A stretch of DNA of 24,102 nucleotides from Larix sibirica (lineage: Eukaryota > Streptophyta > Pinopsida > Pinales > Pinaceae), in the NCBI GenBank assembly GCA_004151065.3, contig NWUY0300005738.1, forward strand, positions 72,636 to 96,737. The letters run 5' to 3'. Shown one piece after another: positions 15,721-24,102 of the stretch. Position 1 is the first letter of the stretch; each line of letters begins with the position of its first letter. The notes beneath the pieces were generated by a model. It was not told the origin of the DNA, did not search any database, and saw nothing but the letters and a program-made list of their open reading frames with translations. A program made the position numbers and the translations under genes.

Positions 15721-16906
15721 AGTTATATGAAGAGCACTCATTTTTATGTTNTGAGTGATAGCATCCATGTTGAAGAAGAAGACTTAAATTTTTCCATATT
15801 GATGGAGGTCCCAAAGGCATCAACAAAGGTTTGGAGGTTTTTTTTTTAACTTGCGGGCTTCCTGAACCGAGGGGTGTCTGAAAAGGAGATTTTCATCTAC
15901 AAATTGTTGGTAGGTTGTTGGGTTGCTACCATGCAAGGTAAGACCCCTGAGGTTCCTTGTATTTAATTCGTCATTTATCATCCATCCCAATCCTTCCGCC
16001 ATGAGGATAAAAAGAAAAACGGAGAGTGGGTCTCTATAACAGATACCTCTTGATGGGGAAAAGGTGGAGGATGGTGAGCCATTGACCAGGATAGGGAAGA
16101 AATAAGAGGAGACAAGGGAGAGGACCAAGCGGGTCCATTCCTAACTGAATCCGAAAGATAACAACATTTTCTCAATAAAATCCTAGTTCAGCTTATCAAA
16201 AGCTTTGGAAAGATCTAGTTTGATAAGCATACTAGGGGTTTAAGTGACTTTCAGAGAATGGATGATTTCATGAACTAAGATGATTCCATCCATGATTTGA
16301 CGTCCTTCTACATAACCAGTTTGCTCAGGGGAGATGAGAAGGGGCAAGAGAGGCTTGAGTCTATTGGAAACAACTTTGGAAATAATTTTGTAGATGACAT
16401 TGCAGAGAGAGATGGGTCGAAACTTACCATGTTGATTAGCGCCAAGTTCCTTGGGGATGAGATTAAATAATTTTTCATTCAGTGTTGGGAGGACCCATTG
16501 TTTCTTACGATATTCTTCCACCAGTTCCAAGACATCTTGATTTAGCATCTCCTAGCAGTGGTGGAAGAAGTTGACGGTGAATCCATCCGGACCGGGAGAT
16601 TTTCCTTCCACCATTTGGTTAAAAACCATTTCGACTTCCTGAAGAGAAATGGGCCACATGACGGTGGCGTTGTGCTCTGCAGTCAAAATTTTTGGGATTT
16701 TGGCCATGACTTGTTCAATGGAAGGAGATTTGGAAGGAGCCGGTTCATTGAGAAGATCCTGAAAGAAACGGACAAGTTCTTGTTCGGTGTCCTTGTGGTA
16801 TTCCAAGCTTTTTCCATCCTCGGCCTTGAGAGTGGAGATTCGTTTTGTCATACGGTGGTGCAGTGTAGTATGATGGAAAAAGGGTGTATTGCGCTCCCCT
16901 TCCCAT
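15720..16906 (-). pseudogene. LINE ORF2 reverse transcriptase domain, broken
   Basis: Reverse transcriptase of the youngest-looking LINE here. One minus-strand frame from about 16906 reads LVRFFQDLLNEP, EGKSPGPDGFTVNFFHHC, LFNLIPKELGANQHGKFRPI, PEQTGYVEGRQIMDGI, KLDLSKAFDKLN* (about 16190-16222), LVLSLVSSYF and QQFVDENLLF. The active-site box is FVDE (15892-15903), so the second catalytic Asp is Glu. Stops interrupt it after HHC, KVT, KLN and FGFS; after HHC and KLN the stop probably replaced Trp. At the ten-T run 15838-15847 the frame slips and continues as LQTFVDAFGTSI, then FFFNMDAIT to about 15735. The thumb, zf-RVT and any RNase H are missing. An ambiguous base lies at 15751. Confidence 0.85.
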
Positions 16907-17242
16907 ATCCATAGAGCTCGAGATATCTGCTTCCAGAAAACTTCCTCCTACTCAGCATTTTCCCAGCTTCTCCGAGATCGCTTGTTCCTCAGATTTAATG
17001 GAGTCCGAGAGACCTTGATCCATAATGACCTATTGTATTCCTTCGAGGTCTTTCTCCAGGTCACTTTTGGCTTTGAAAATGTTGCCATAGGTGGTTTGAT
17101 TCCACTCTCTTAGCTTCACTTTGATAATTTCTAGTTTTTGTTGCATTATGGCCATCTTGGAGCAGCCTGCTACCTGCATCCCCAGCTACCAGGAGTGAAT
17201 GGCATCATGGAAATCCGGGTGCGACAACCAAAACTTTTCAAA
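16907..17242 (-). pseudogene. LINE ORF2 linker between endonuclease and RT
   Basis: Decayed coding joins the two domains: FEKFWLSHPDFHDAIHSWW after the stop at 17243, then KLEIIKVKLREWNQTTYGNI and FKAKSDLEKDLEGIQ. This is the usual W- and K-rich linker of plant LINE ORF2. Frame changes and stops occur before the RT frame is re-entered near 16906. Confidence 0.75.
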
Positions 17243-17984
17243 CTAGAAGGGGTGGTGGATATTCAAACATATTCCTTTCCAGGAGAATGCAATAGGCCAA
17301 TGATCAGACCCAGCTGCTAGAAGGACTGAGGAAATCAAGAGGCCTCCCGATTCTATGACATTCTCTGAGACTAGAAAGTGATCGAGGCATTTGGAAATTT
17401 GCTTTGCCCCTCCTTGACTATTATTCCAAGTAAAGAAGCCTTGGGAAGAATTGATATTAACAAGATGGTTGTTGTGGATAATATTGTTGAACTGTGAGTC
17501 CTCAGCAGAAAGGACCTTGTGGCCACCTTTCTTCTCCTCAAGGGATGTGATTAAGTTTAAATGCCCCCCCCTGATGATGAGAGGATAGGCTTGGTACGAT
17601 GAGGTAAACCAATCAAGATAGTCGAGCATGTGGAGTTTATTGGTAGGGGATTGGGGGCCATAGACATTCAGCAAGAACCCATGAATATTGATTCCAATAA
17701 GATGAAAAGAGGCAGAGATGGAATGGGGAGTGGGGAAAAATACCAAAGAGAAATACAGGTTGGATTCCATGCGATTGATAGGCCACTGGAGGCGCCCCTA
17801 GCATAGATGGCTTCCCTTGGCTTCCTTTCCAAAGTCTGTTCATAAGGGTTTGAAAAGTAGAGCTGGAGCAATTGGTCTCCTACAAAAAGAGGACAGTAGG
17901 CATATCCTGAAGAATATTTCGCTTCACCATTCTGTGTTTTGAGGGTCCATTTAGACCTCTAACATTCTAGGAGATTAGCTTCAT
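17243..17984 (-). pseudogene. LINE ORF2 N-terminus and endonuclease domain, broken
   Basis: The first ORF2 ATG is at 17984, overlapping the ORF1 stop. The start reads MKLIS*NVRGLNGPSKHRMV, where the stop replaces the Trp of SWNVRGLN. Then comes LFL*ETN, where the stop replaces the Gln before the catalytic Glu. Two frameshifts, near 17815 and near 17765, move the coding to the frame of 17770-17243. That frame holds NVYGPQSP, GGHLNLI (17555-17569; normally GGDFN, so Asp is lost), LDHFLVS and SDHWPI (17291-17308), which carries the catalytic Asp-His pair. The endonuclease would have nicked target DNA to prime reverse transcription; this copy cannot. The domain order and motifs make the identification firm. 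Confidence 0.85.
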
Positions 17985-19522
17985 TGGGAACCAAAGGGGA
18001 GAGAGGAAAAGAATTCCGTAAGATGGGAATATTTCCCTGACTTAACTAGTCGGGATCCAAGAATACTTACCCTTTGGAGATCCATCTTGCGCCCTCTTTT
18101 CTTGTTGTCTTTCTGAGCTTTGTGTTTTTCCTTTTGAGGAAGGTTGTGAACTCCTAGTTTGTTTTTCGTTTTGGCGCAGGTGAGAGCCACCTCAAGGAGT
18201 TGAATCTGATTTGGCAGTATAGAGCTATACTCTTTTTTATTACATGCATCCTCCATACTTAGGAGATCAAGGCCCCCGAGTTCCAAATCTCCCATTTCAT
18301 CATCCATCAGTATCTTTGGTCTAGTGACGACAGTCTCCACGTGTGTTTACTTCTCAGGCCTAATCTGCTCATTTTTCGTTGCCATAGGTTCTAGCTCAAG
18401 AGTAGTTGAGACTTCAGTGGCTTGGCCAGAGGCTTGGCAGTTTGGGCTCTCCTGGTGGGGTTTCTTGGTCTCAAAAAATGCCACCTTTTCCCCCTCGGCA
18501 GGACCTTCCTCTGTTTCACCTAGAGCCTCAAATTTGTTGCTTGTGGTGGCACCTTTTGAGGCAATGTACCCAAGGGGATTGGGGGGCTTGCAGTTATGTC
18601 TTCTTTTTTTTCCCCTTTTTTCGAATACTTCTTCATATTTATCGTCGTTCGATGGGTTATTTGTAGCCGACTGGTTTAAGGGGAAGTCCCGATATAAATG
18701 TCCATGTTCGTGGCATTTACGGCATCGGAACGGAACATGCTCATATTCAATGGGTTGTATCCATTCTGCGTCTTCATGCATAAGACTGACAGAGTCTAGG
18801 ATGGCCTGAGCAATGTGGATGTATACACAAATACAAGCATATGAAGTGTACCTACTAAGCCTCATTTGTTCAGAAGATATGATATATCTGCCAAGGGTAT
18901 TGCCTATGTCACTGAGTGTAGCCTCATCCCATTACTCTTGTGGAAGGGAGTACATGCAGATCCACATAGGTGCCCGTGTGAAGTCTTCTTTGTCTGGATT
19001 GAACCTTTCCATCCAGTTCTGAAGGTACAATCTCTCTGAGTTGAAGAAATACGGGCCACCGTCTTCGACCCTGGCCTTGTCGTCCAACCAATGCAAAATG
19101 ATGGTGAATAAACCCTTTGATCCAAGCTGGACCTCGAAGTGGGATTTGGGTTTCCATTTGGTCATGATCCATCCTTTGAGAGCCTGCTCTGTGAGCCATA
19201 TCCCTATAAATTTTCCTATGAGAGCATGATCTCTCATTCTTTGAGCTCTTGGGTTTATTCGCTCGGCGGGAAGGGCAATGGAAGGTCGCTCAGCCCTCTT
19301 GGCGATGCATGTCCTTGTGCCTAAAGGGCTGTTGCGAGTGCCTGAGGCTGGTGGGGCGTTCAATGAGAATATAGGTGCCTCAGTCGCTGAGAGGGGGATT
19401 TATTCTGAGCCAAAATGCAGAGTGGCGATAGGGGGGTTGTTAGATGGTTGCGAGCCCGGAGAAGTAGATGCTTGGGAGGGGCCTCTTTTCCCTCCCATAG
19501 AGGAAGCCATGAAAGATGTCAT
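17981..19522 (-). pseudogene. LINE ORF1 with DUF4283 and degenerate zinc knuckle
   Basis: One minus-strand frame of 513 codons runs from ATG 19522 (MTSFMASSMGGKRG) to TGA 17981-17983, with only three in-frame stops at 19400-19402, 18932-18934 and 18347-18349 and no frameshift. Residues about 100-200 hold a DUF4283 domain: ALIGKFIGIW, LKGWIMTKW, LFTIILHWLDDKARVEDGGP and LYLQNWMERFNPDKEDF. After the second stop, WDEATLSDIGNTLGRYI follows as usual. A CCHC zinc knuckle lies at 18683-18724 (CRKCHEHGHLYRDF), in which the last Cys is Phe. The tail is Lys- and Glu-rich. ORF1 proteins of this type bind the LINE RNA. The second ATG, 19510, is a possible alternative start. GC content is higher than in neighbouring DNA. 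Confidence 0.87.
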
Positions 19523-19612
19523 GCCCGAGAAAGGCAAGGAGGCGACTCACGACCAAGGGAGCCGAGGGTGAGAAAAAGCCACAGTAGAAGCGAGAGGGAA
19601 GCCCTAGCTATA
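19523..19612 (-). other. 5' untranslated region of the LINE
   Basis: The C- and T-rich minus-strand sequence before the ORF1 ATG (GGGCTTCCCTCTCGCTTC and on) is unlike the AT-rich DNA beyond about 19612, so the 5' end of the element probably lies near 19605-19615. No target duplication can be matched because the 3' end is missing. Confidence 0.5.
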
Positions 19613-19619
19613 ATTTTGT

Positions 19620-20875
19620 ACATATAATGTGACCGAGATGATCTTGATCCAAATGAGATGGAACATTTGAGACATCTTCATAGTCATAATATTAATCATT
19701 CATATATTTAATCAATAATGTAACATTTTTTGACATTAGAGAACTTAGTAGAAGAAGAAACCCATTTTATTATATATGAATAAGAATTTAAAAACATGGG
19801 ACAACATAAAGGTCCTCGATAATCAAAATGTTATTTTGACATTGTTACAATTATTGATAACTTATCCTCATCCAATTGATATGATATGTCTACATTAAAT
19901 TGAAGGCTTATTTTTCACTGGTAGAAATCCCAAAATATACAACTTGCAGTAACAACATTCAAATTTATTTCTCATCTTTCATCACTCAAATTGTTGTAAT
20001 CTCTTGAGCTGCTTCCATGCCTAATCTCTTTATCACTTTCAAGGGATATTGCACCTGAGTTATTTGAAATGTTTTGTTGTGTGACTTCATTTCATTCCAT
20101 ATTTTCATGTTCCATCTACAAGAATAAAAATAAAATGTGATGACTATATATACATTTACAGATAATATAATATACATAACTGCGTAAATGAAAAAGTGTA
20201 CCAGTTGAACGAATGAATCATAAACTTCACACTTCGAATCCATTTCTTGTGAGTTTCATACTCCATGACAAAGCATACATATAATTAGATTTTTCGTATT
20301 GTTCAATTAATTATAAATTAAGGGACGTAAAATAGGATTTACTTGCAAATTGTTTAATTAACCCTTGATACCCCAATATATAATCACAACCCTTACTTAA
20401 TCCAATGTCAATCAAATGATTGGATGACACTTCACTGTATGTTAACACCTATTATGAAACATCCATGTATGATTTTAAATTAATTAAGATATAAACATAA
20501 CATGAAATATGAAATCTGAAGCAACTTTGTGATCAACCCTTTTCTGCATTGTCGTACCATCTTATGCACTAAATGGGTACCACTTTATTTTCTTTCAGCA
20601 ACAACAAAACAGTTGAAAATTAATATTTTATGCGATGTATCCTTGTGAACTGATGAATGTGGCTAGTGAGTAAATGCACTAGATATCACGCAATTGAGAG
20701 AGGGTGTTGTAGTTTCAAACAAACTCAACATTCAACAACCATTACATGCCATCAATGGTTCAATCATTGAATTACAATGTTGCGTGAGTATGTAATTTAA
20801 TGAGAACTTGCATCGAGTCTTACAACCATTCTCTTTTTGTTCAAATTCATTTTAGATTAGGAGACATTATAATGT
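19620..20875. other. AT-rich stretch without a recognisable feature
   Basis: I see no coding motif. The minus-strand 85-codon frame at 19986-20243 is discussed and rejected below. The far end, after about 20700, may contain strongly decayed LINE sequence downstream of the RT fragment, but nothing in it can be aligned by eye. Confidence 0.35.
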
Positions 20876-20879
20876 AAAG

Positions 20880-21640
20880 AATTAAGGGATTCATTTGACA
20901 AAAATAACCCTCTCCGCAATCCATAATAGCATCTGATCCAACTCTCACTTTTTCTCTAAAAGCTATGTTCCATGTTAGAAGCTCACTTATCATTGGAAAT
21001 TATACAACTAAATATTTCCATTGATTGGGTCCATTTCTAATGGATTTGTTTGAATTTCTTATCCAATCCATAAAAGAACCTGGAAAAATATATTTTTGTT
21101 CTAAAACATCTCTGCACAAACCGCTTTAGGTCGATACCTTCCAAATATTATTTAATGCTAAATACAAACCCAATAAATGCACATTTTTAAGACCCCAACC
21201 CCCATATTCCTTTGGCATTGCAATTGTCTTCTATTTAACTAATGCGATGCAATTATTTTTACACTTTTCATACCATAGAAATTTATACACATCTTTGCGA
21301 TGGCCTTTAAAACACCTTTGGAAATTAAATGCAAGTGAATGCTAAAAAAGCAGGATAGCCTCTTAACATAGATTTAAACCAATTGTAAACCATTTATATT
21401 CCTATGATTTATTTGTTCCAACTTAACCAACCTCGATACCTTTTTCCACAACCATTGGTTTTTATTAAAAAACTTAAATATTTAAATCCTTCATGGAAGC
21501 TCATCTCTTTGAATAAAAAGTCCAACAATAATATTTGAACCACCCTTGTTTCCAAACCATTGAAGCATATGTTGATTTTTGCAAATTTAACTCCATTTTT
21601 GTGGCTTTTCCATACATATATAAAATCTACTTCAACCTAG
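20880..21640 (-). pseudogene. LINE ORF2 thumb and post-RT region, decayed
   Basis: Downstream continuation of the RT at 21641-22440. In alternating minus-strand frames it reads KYLSFFLKTNGCGKRYRGWL, then AMPKEYGGWGLKNVHLLGL (about 21180-21240), LNNIWKVST, and GSFMDWIRNSNKSIRNGPNQ, ending with VRVGSDAIMDCGEGYF near 20920. M-P-K-x-x-GG-x-G-x-K-N is a conserved element after the RT of plant LINEs, followed by the W- and G-rich region seen here. Frameshifts are common. No poly(A) end is visible. Confidence 0.65.
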
Positions 21641-22440
21641 AAGATTCTCTAAAGGTCCCATTCATAAATAACAAGATATCATCAACAAACAAAAGGTGGG
21701 TAAGATTACAAGAATGACCTATCCACACAACTATAATAATACCAACTATTTTTTCCTCCCTATTGCCTTGCTTAGGTCCTCTACTACGAAAGGAAATCGC
21801 AATGAAGATAAAGGACAACATTGGTGAAGACTTCGTGATGGATGGAAGGATTTTTCAACTAATCTATTAATAAGAAGAACAAAATATGTTGAAGAGACAC
21901 GCTCCATAATCCACCTCACTATAAGGAAAGTGAATCCTAGAAGCAAAAGTCTTTAAGTATAGCTAATTGGTTTAATCACATGCTTTTTACAAATCCAATT
22001 TCAAGATTGATGTAGGAAGATTTTTAACTTTGATGGAATGTGTACCCTCCTATGTTGCCCCAATTGCTTCATAAATTTGCTTTTATGCCAAAAACCAAAA
22101 TTGTTCTTGTGATTTAACATCTAAGAAAATCATTTTGACCCTTATAGCCACGACCTTTGAGATAATTCTATACAAACATTTGCATGGGAAAATAGGCCCA
22201 AATTCATTAAATGACTATGGCTTGTCCTTTATCAACATTAAAGCCAATATTATTTCCTTTAGGGAACTTTAAACCATTCCAAAACTTTTAACCTCCACAA
22301 TCACTCTGAGCAAATCCTTCTCCAATAACTCATAAAAACCAACAAAGAACTCGACAATCCACCCATCTAACCTCGGTCTTTGTCTTTTTTAAAGGACATT
22401 AAAATAGTATGTAACTCATTGGAATGTCAGATCAATAGCT
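21641..22440 (-). pseudogene. LINE ORF2 reverse transcriptase with intact FVDD box
   Basis: Minus-strand RT of another LINE. From about 22440 the pieces are LKKTKTE and DGWIVEFFVGFYELLEKDLL (fingers), SFNEFGPIFPCKCLYRIISK, PTSILKLDL*KACD*TN* (motif A, first Asp kept), VSSTYFVLLINRLVEKSF, HPSRSLHQCCPLSSLRF (normally RGLRQGCPLSPLLF), VVEDLSKAI and THLLFVDDILLF. The FVDD box at 21678-21689 is intact. Stops and frameshifts near 21830 and 21960 nevertheless rule out function. It is in the same orientation as the LINE at 15.7-19.6 kb but is a different copy, because both contain the same palm segment with clearly different residues. Confidence 0.75.
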
Positions 22441-22444
22441 AAAA

Positions 22445-22940
22445 AATCAATGCTCAACATTGTGTCACATACATTTGCAAGAGTGAAACATGACATGATC
22501 ACAATGGTCATTTCAATCTATGTGAACAACCAGATGTATCTGTGCAAATCCATTTTTTGCATTCTTGTGTGAGAGTCTTTGCACAATAAATCTTGGCCAT
22601 TGATCCTTGATGCCATGAACAGTCCAATTTACCGAGTGGAAATTTCATTAGGTAGAGGTTTATCATATTGGTTTTGTGCAATGGATTCTCCATCATCCAT
22701 CACTCATCTTCAGATCTTACAGGCATATTTTACTGGGGGGTTAACTCTCATGGAGGTCATGTACACATTTAACTCGTAACCTATCAATTAATTCTTCTTT
22801 CAAGGGCGTATTCATGGTTTTAATACCTATGGTTTTTTATAATGACTGTGGGGAAGATACATTGGACTATTTTAATGAATCCATCCCTTCAATTTAATGA
22901 ACCATTAAATTTCTCCTTGAATGATTAAATGGCATTGTTT
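22445..22940. other. Unassigned stretch
   Basis: Short frames exist on both strands between 22508 and 22779 with no recognisable motif. This may be the endonuclease-RT linker of the minus-strand LINE or host DNA. Confidence 0.3.
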
Positions 22941-22944
22941 CTTG

Positions 22945-23540
22945 GAATGAGGAGGAAAAGGTTGTAAACAGGTAAAACACCAAGGTAAAAAAGAATAAGG
23001 AAGAGGAGGTCTCATTGTGTGGGAGAGGGGGCCATGTAAAATAGAGGAGACCGAGGTAATAAGAAGGGGAAATTTTGCATGATTAAATGAGTGGAGGCAT
23101 TTAGAAAATAAGTGTATAAGAAGGCATGAGGGGAGATAGGAGACTAAAAGACAAGGAAAGTGTCTTCATGAAGAGAGGAAGCCAAAGCAAGAATATAAGG
23201 GTCATGCATGAGGGATCTTATCATTGTTTTAAAGGAGGTCACATCACAAAAGGAAAAGGGGAAGATATAAAAAAAGAGAGGAGGCCATGTATGAGGATAA
23301 GTAGAAGGAGAGGGTAGAATGAGAAGAGAGCAGGACGATGGCTCAAGAAGATAACATGAATATAAAATAAGGGTGCAACGAAAAACAAAGTAAAGGAAAT
23401 TGAGAGGAGATACAAATAAGAATGGGGTTAAGGATAAAGAGAAGAAGCATGATAAGGAAAATAAGAAGAATATTAGAGGAAGATTGAGTTGACCTGGAAG
23501 GAAATTGCAACAACCACAAGTAAAAATATTTGATTTCAAT
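22945..23540 (+). other. Strongly purine-biased stretch
   Basis: For about 600 bp the plus strand is dominated by A and G, with many AGGAGG, GAAGAG and AAGGAAA runs (for example around 22985-23060 and 23120-23320). The bias explains the long Leu/Ser/Phe-rich frame on the other strand (23144-23539), which I do not regard as a gene. No short exact repeat unit is visible. Confidence 0.6.
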
Positions 23541-23544
23541 TGTT

Positions 23545-24102
23545 TTGAGAAAATAGTTGTAATTAGTCAGAAGGAAAACCATTTGAGACTAATTATGTGT
23601 ATTTTATAAATTTCCTTAAGATCAATAGAAAGCAAATGAGCTGATAATTTTAATTCAAGCTCTTGTGTTTGGATGGCTACTTAAATTCCTATGTGTTTGT
23701 GAATTTGAATGGTGGTGCCTTTGAGCAATGGCTTAAAAAATAAAAAATCAACACCTAGTGTGTACTTAGTTGTGCTTGTTTTCATTTGACCTATTAATAT
23801 AGATGGACATCAGTGGCCACCCACTTAGTTCACTAGATCAAAACAAAATTTTCCATCTTGGTAGTTTTTTTAAGGTTTTTTGGGTCATGATTTTCTGGGG
23901 CCGTTTTGAATCCCTAAACGACATTTTTTTGGCGCGACAGTTCCCAAATGATATTTGAAGGCATACATCATCTGGGTCATTCAGAATGTGTACTTCTCAA
24001 CCAAACCTTTCCGATGGGATACCAAGTGCCCCAAAAGAATATTGTATGCAAAAGTTATGCCCCTAGAGTTTGACGTATCAACTAACCACAACGGGGCCCA
24101 CA
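23545..24102. other. Unassigned right end
   Basis: No gene or element terminus is recognised. From about 23880 the sequence is less AT-rich and reads like part of a dispersed repeat that runs out of the window, but I cannot name it. Confidence 0.3.

Noticed and set aside
18324-18809. Plus-strand frame of 161 codons
   Set aside because: It lies opposite LINE ORF1, whose minus-strand frame has DUF4283 and zinc-knuckle motifs; the plus-strand frame is its shadow. The same holds for the plus-strand frame at 16558-16914, opposite the RT.
19986-20280. Minus-strand frame with intron-like GT...TTTTTATTCTTGTAG pattern, suggesting two exons
   Set aside because: The reading frames on either side do not join: splicing at the visible donor and acceptor gives an early stop in the phases tried, and neither half resembles a known protein.
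22508-22779. Overlapping frames of 62 and 66 codons on the two strands with Cys and Trp residues
   Set aside because: No known domain, no conserved spacing of the Cys residues, and no support for either strand.
23144-23539. Minus-strand frame of 131 codons, hydrophobic and Leu/Ser/Phe-rich
   Set aside because: It is the complement of the purine-biased tract; its composition follows from the base skew, and no domain, start context or splice signals support it.

Overview
The window looks like intergenic DNA from a large, repeat-rich seed-plant genome, possibly a gymnosperm. It is AT-rich and I can defend no intact host gene, RNA gene or CRISPR array in it. What can be recognised is a graveyard of plant transposable elements: L1-type LINEs with DUF4283 ORF1 proteins, zf-RVT and RNase H domains, LTR elements primed by initiator tRNA-Met, and a probable CACTA end. 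The lineage is an inference from the element types and their decay. There is an 864-base run of N (11427-12290) and one ambiguous base at 15751.

Layout, left to right. From 1 to 3.9 kb there is mostly unassigned AT-rich DNA, with a faint decayed reading frame on the minus strand (about 0.7-1.29 kb), a possible LTR boundary at 1545/1546, and a 245-bp direct duplication at 2.08-2.60 kb headed by a 16-bp perfect inverted repeat. At 3.95-4.12 kb there is a CACTA-like terminus. At 4159-4883 lies a tandem array of a miniature LTR retrotransposon: four LTRs of about 137-152 bp and three internal segments of 47-55 bp, bounded by one perfect 5-bp target duplication. At 5.16-5.99 kb there is a DUF4283-type LINE ORF1 remnant on the minus strand.

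From 6.76 to 9.21 kb a decayed LINE ORF2 (endonuclease then reverse transcriptase) runs on the plus strand. It is split at 9212 by a non-autonomous LTR retrotransposon (9217-12563, target duplication TAAAG) and resumes in frame at 12564. The 5' LTR of that element was itself hit by a 203-bp LINE 3' fragment with an 18-bp target duplication, and the other LTR preserves the empty site. A second palm fragment of a related RT follows at 12.8-13.0 kb.

The minus strand from 15.1 to 13.4 kb carries the C-terminal part of a LINE ORF2: a zf-RVT zinc-binding region followed by two tandem copies of an RNase H domain. A 26-bp minisatellite at 15.63-15.72 kb abuts the best preserved LINE, which runs on the minus strand from about 19.61 to 15.72 kb. 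Its ORF1 is one uninterrupted frame apart from three stop codons, and the ORF1 stop overlaps the ORF2 start as ATGA. Its ORF2 is broken by frameshifts and lacks its 3' end. A fifth LINE fragment, an RT on the minus strand with an intact FVDD box, occupies 20.88-22.44 kb. The right end holds a strongly purine-biased 600-bp stretch and unassigned DNA.

No working pathway can be assembled here. The value of the window is its insertion history: nested elements, exact target duplications, an empty site and a tandem miniature LTR element let the order of several events be read directly.
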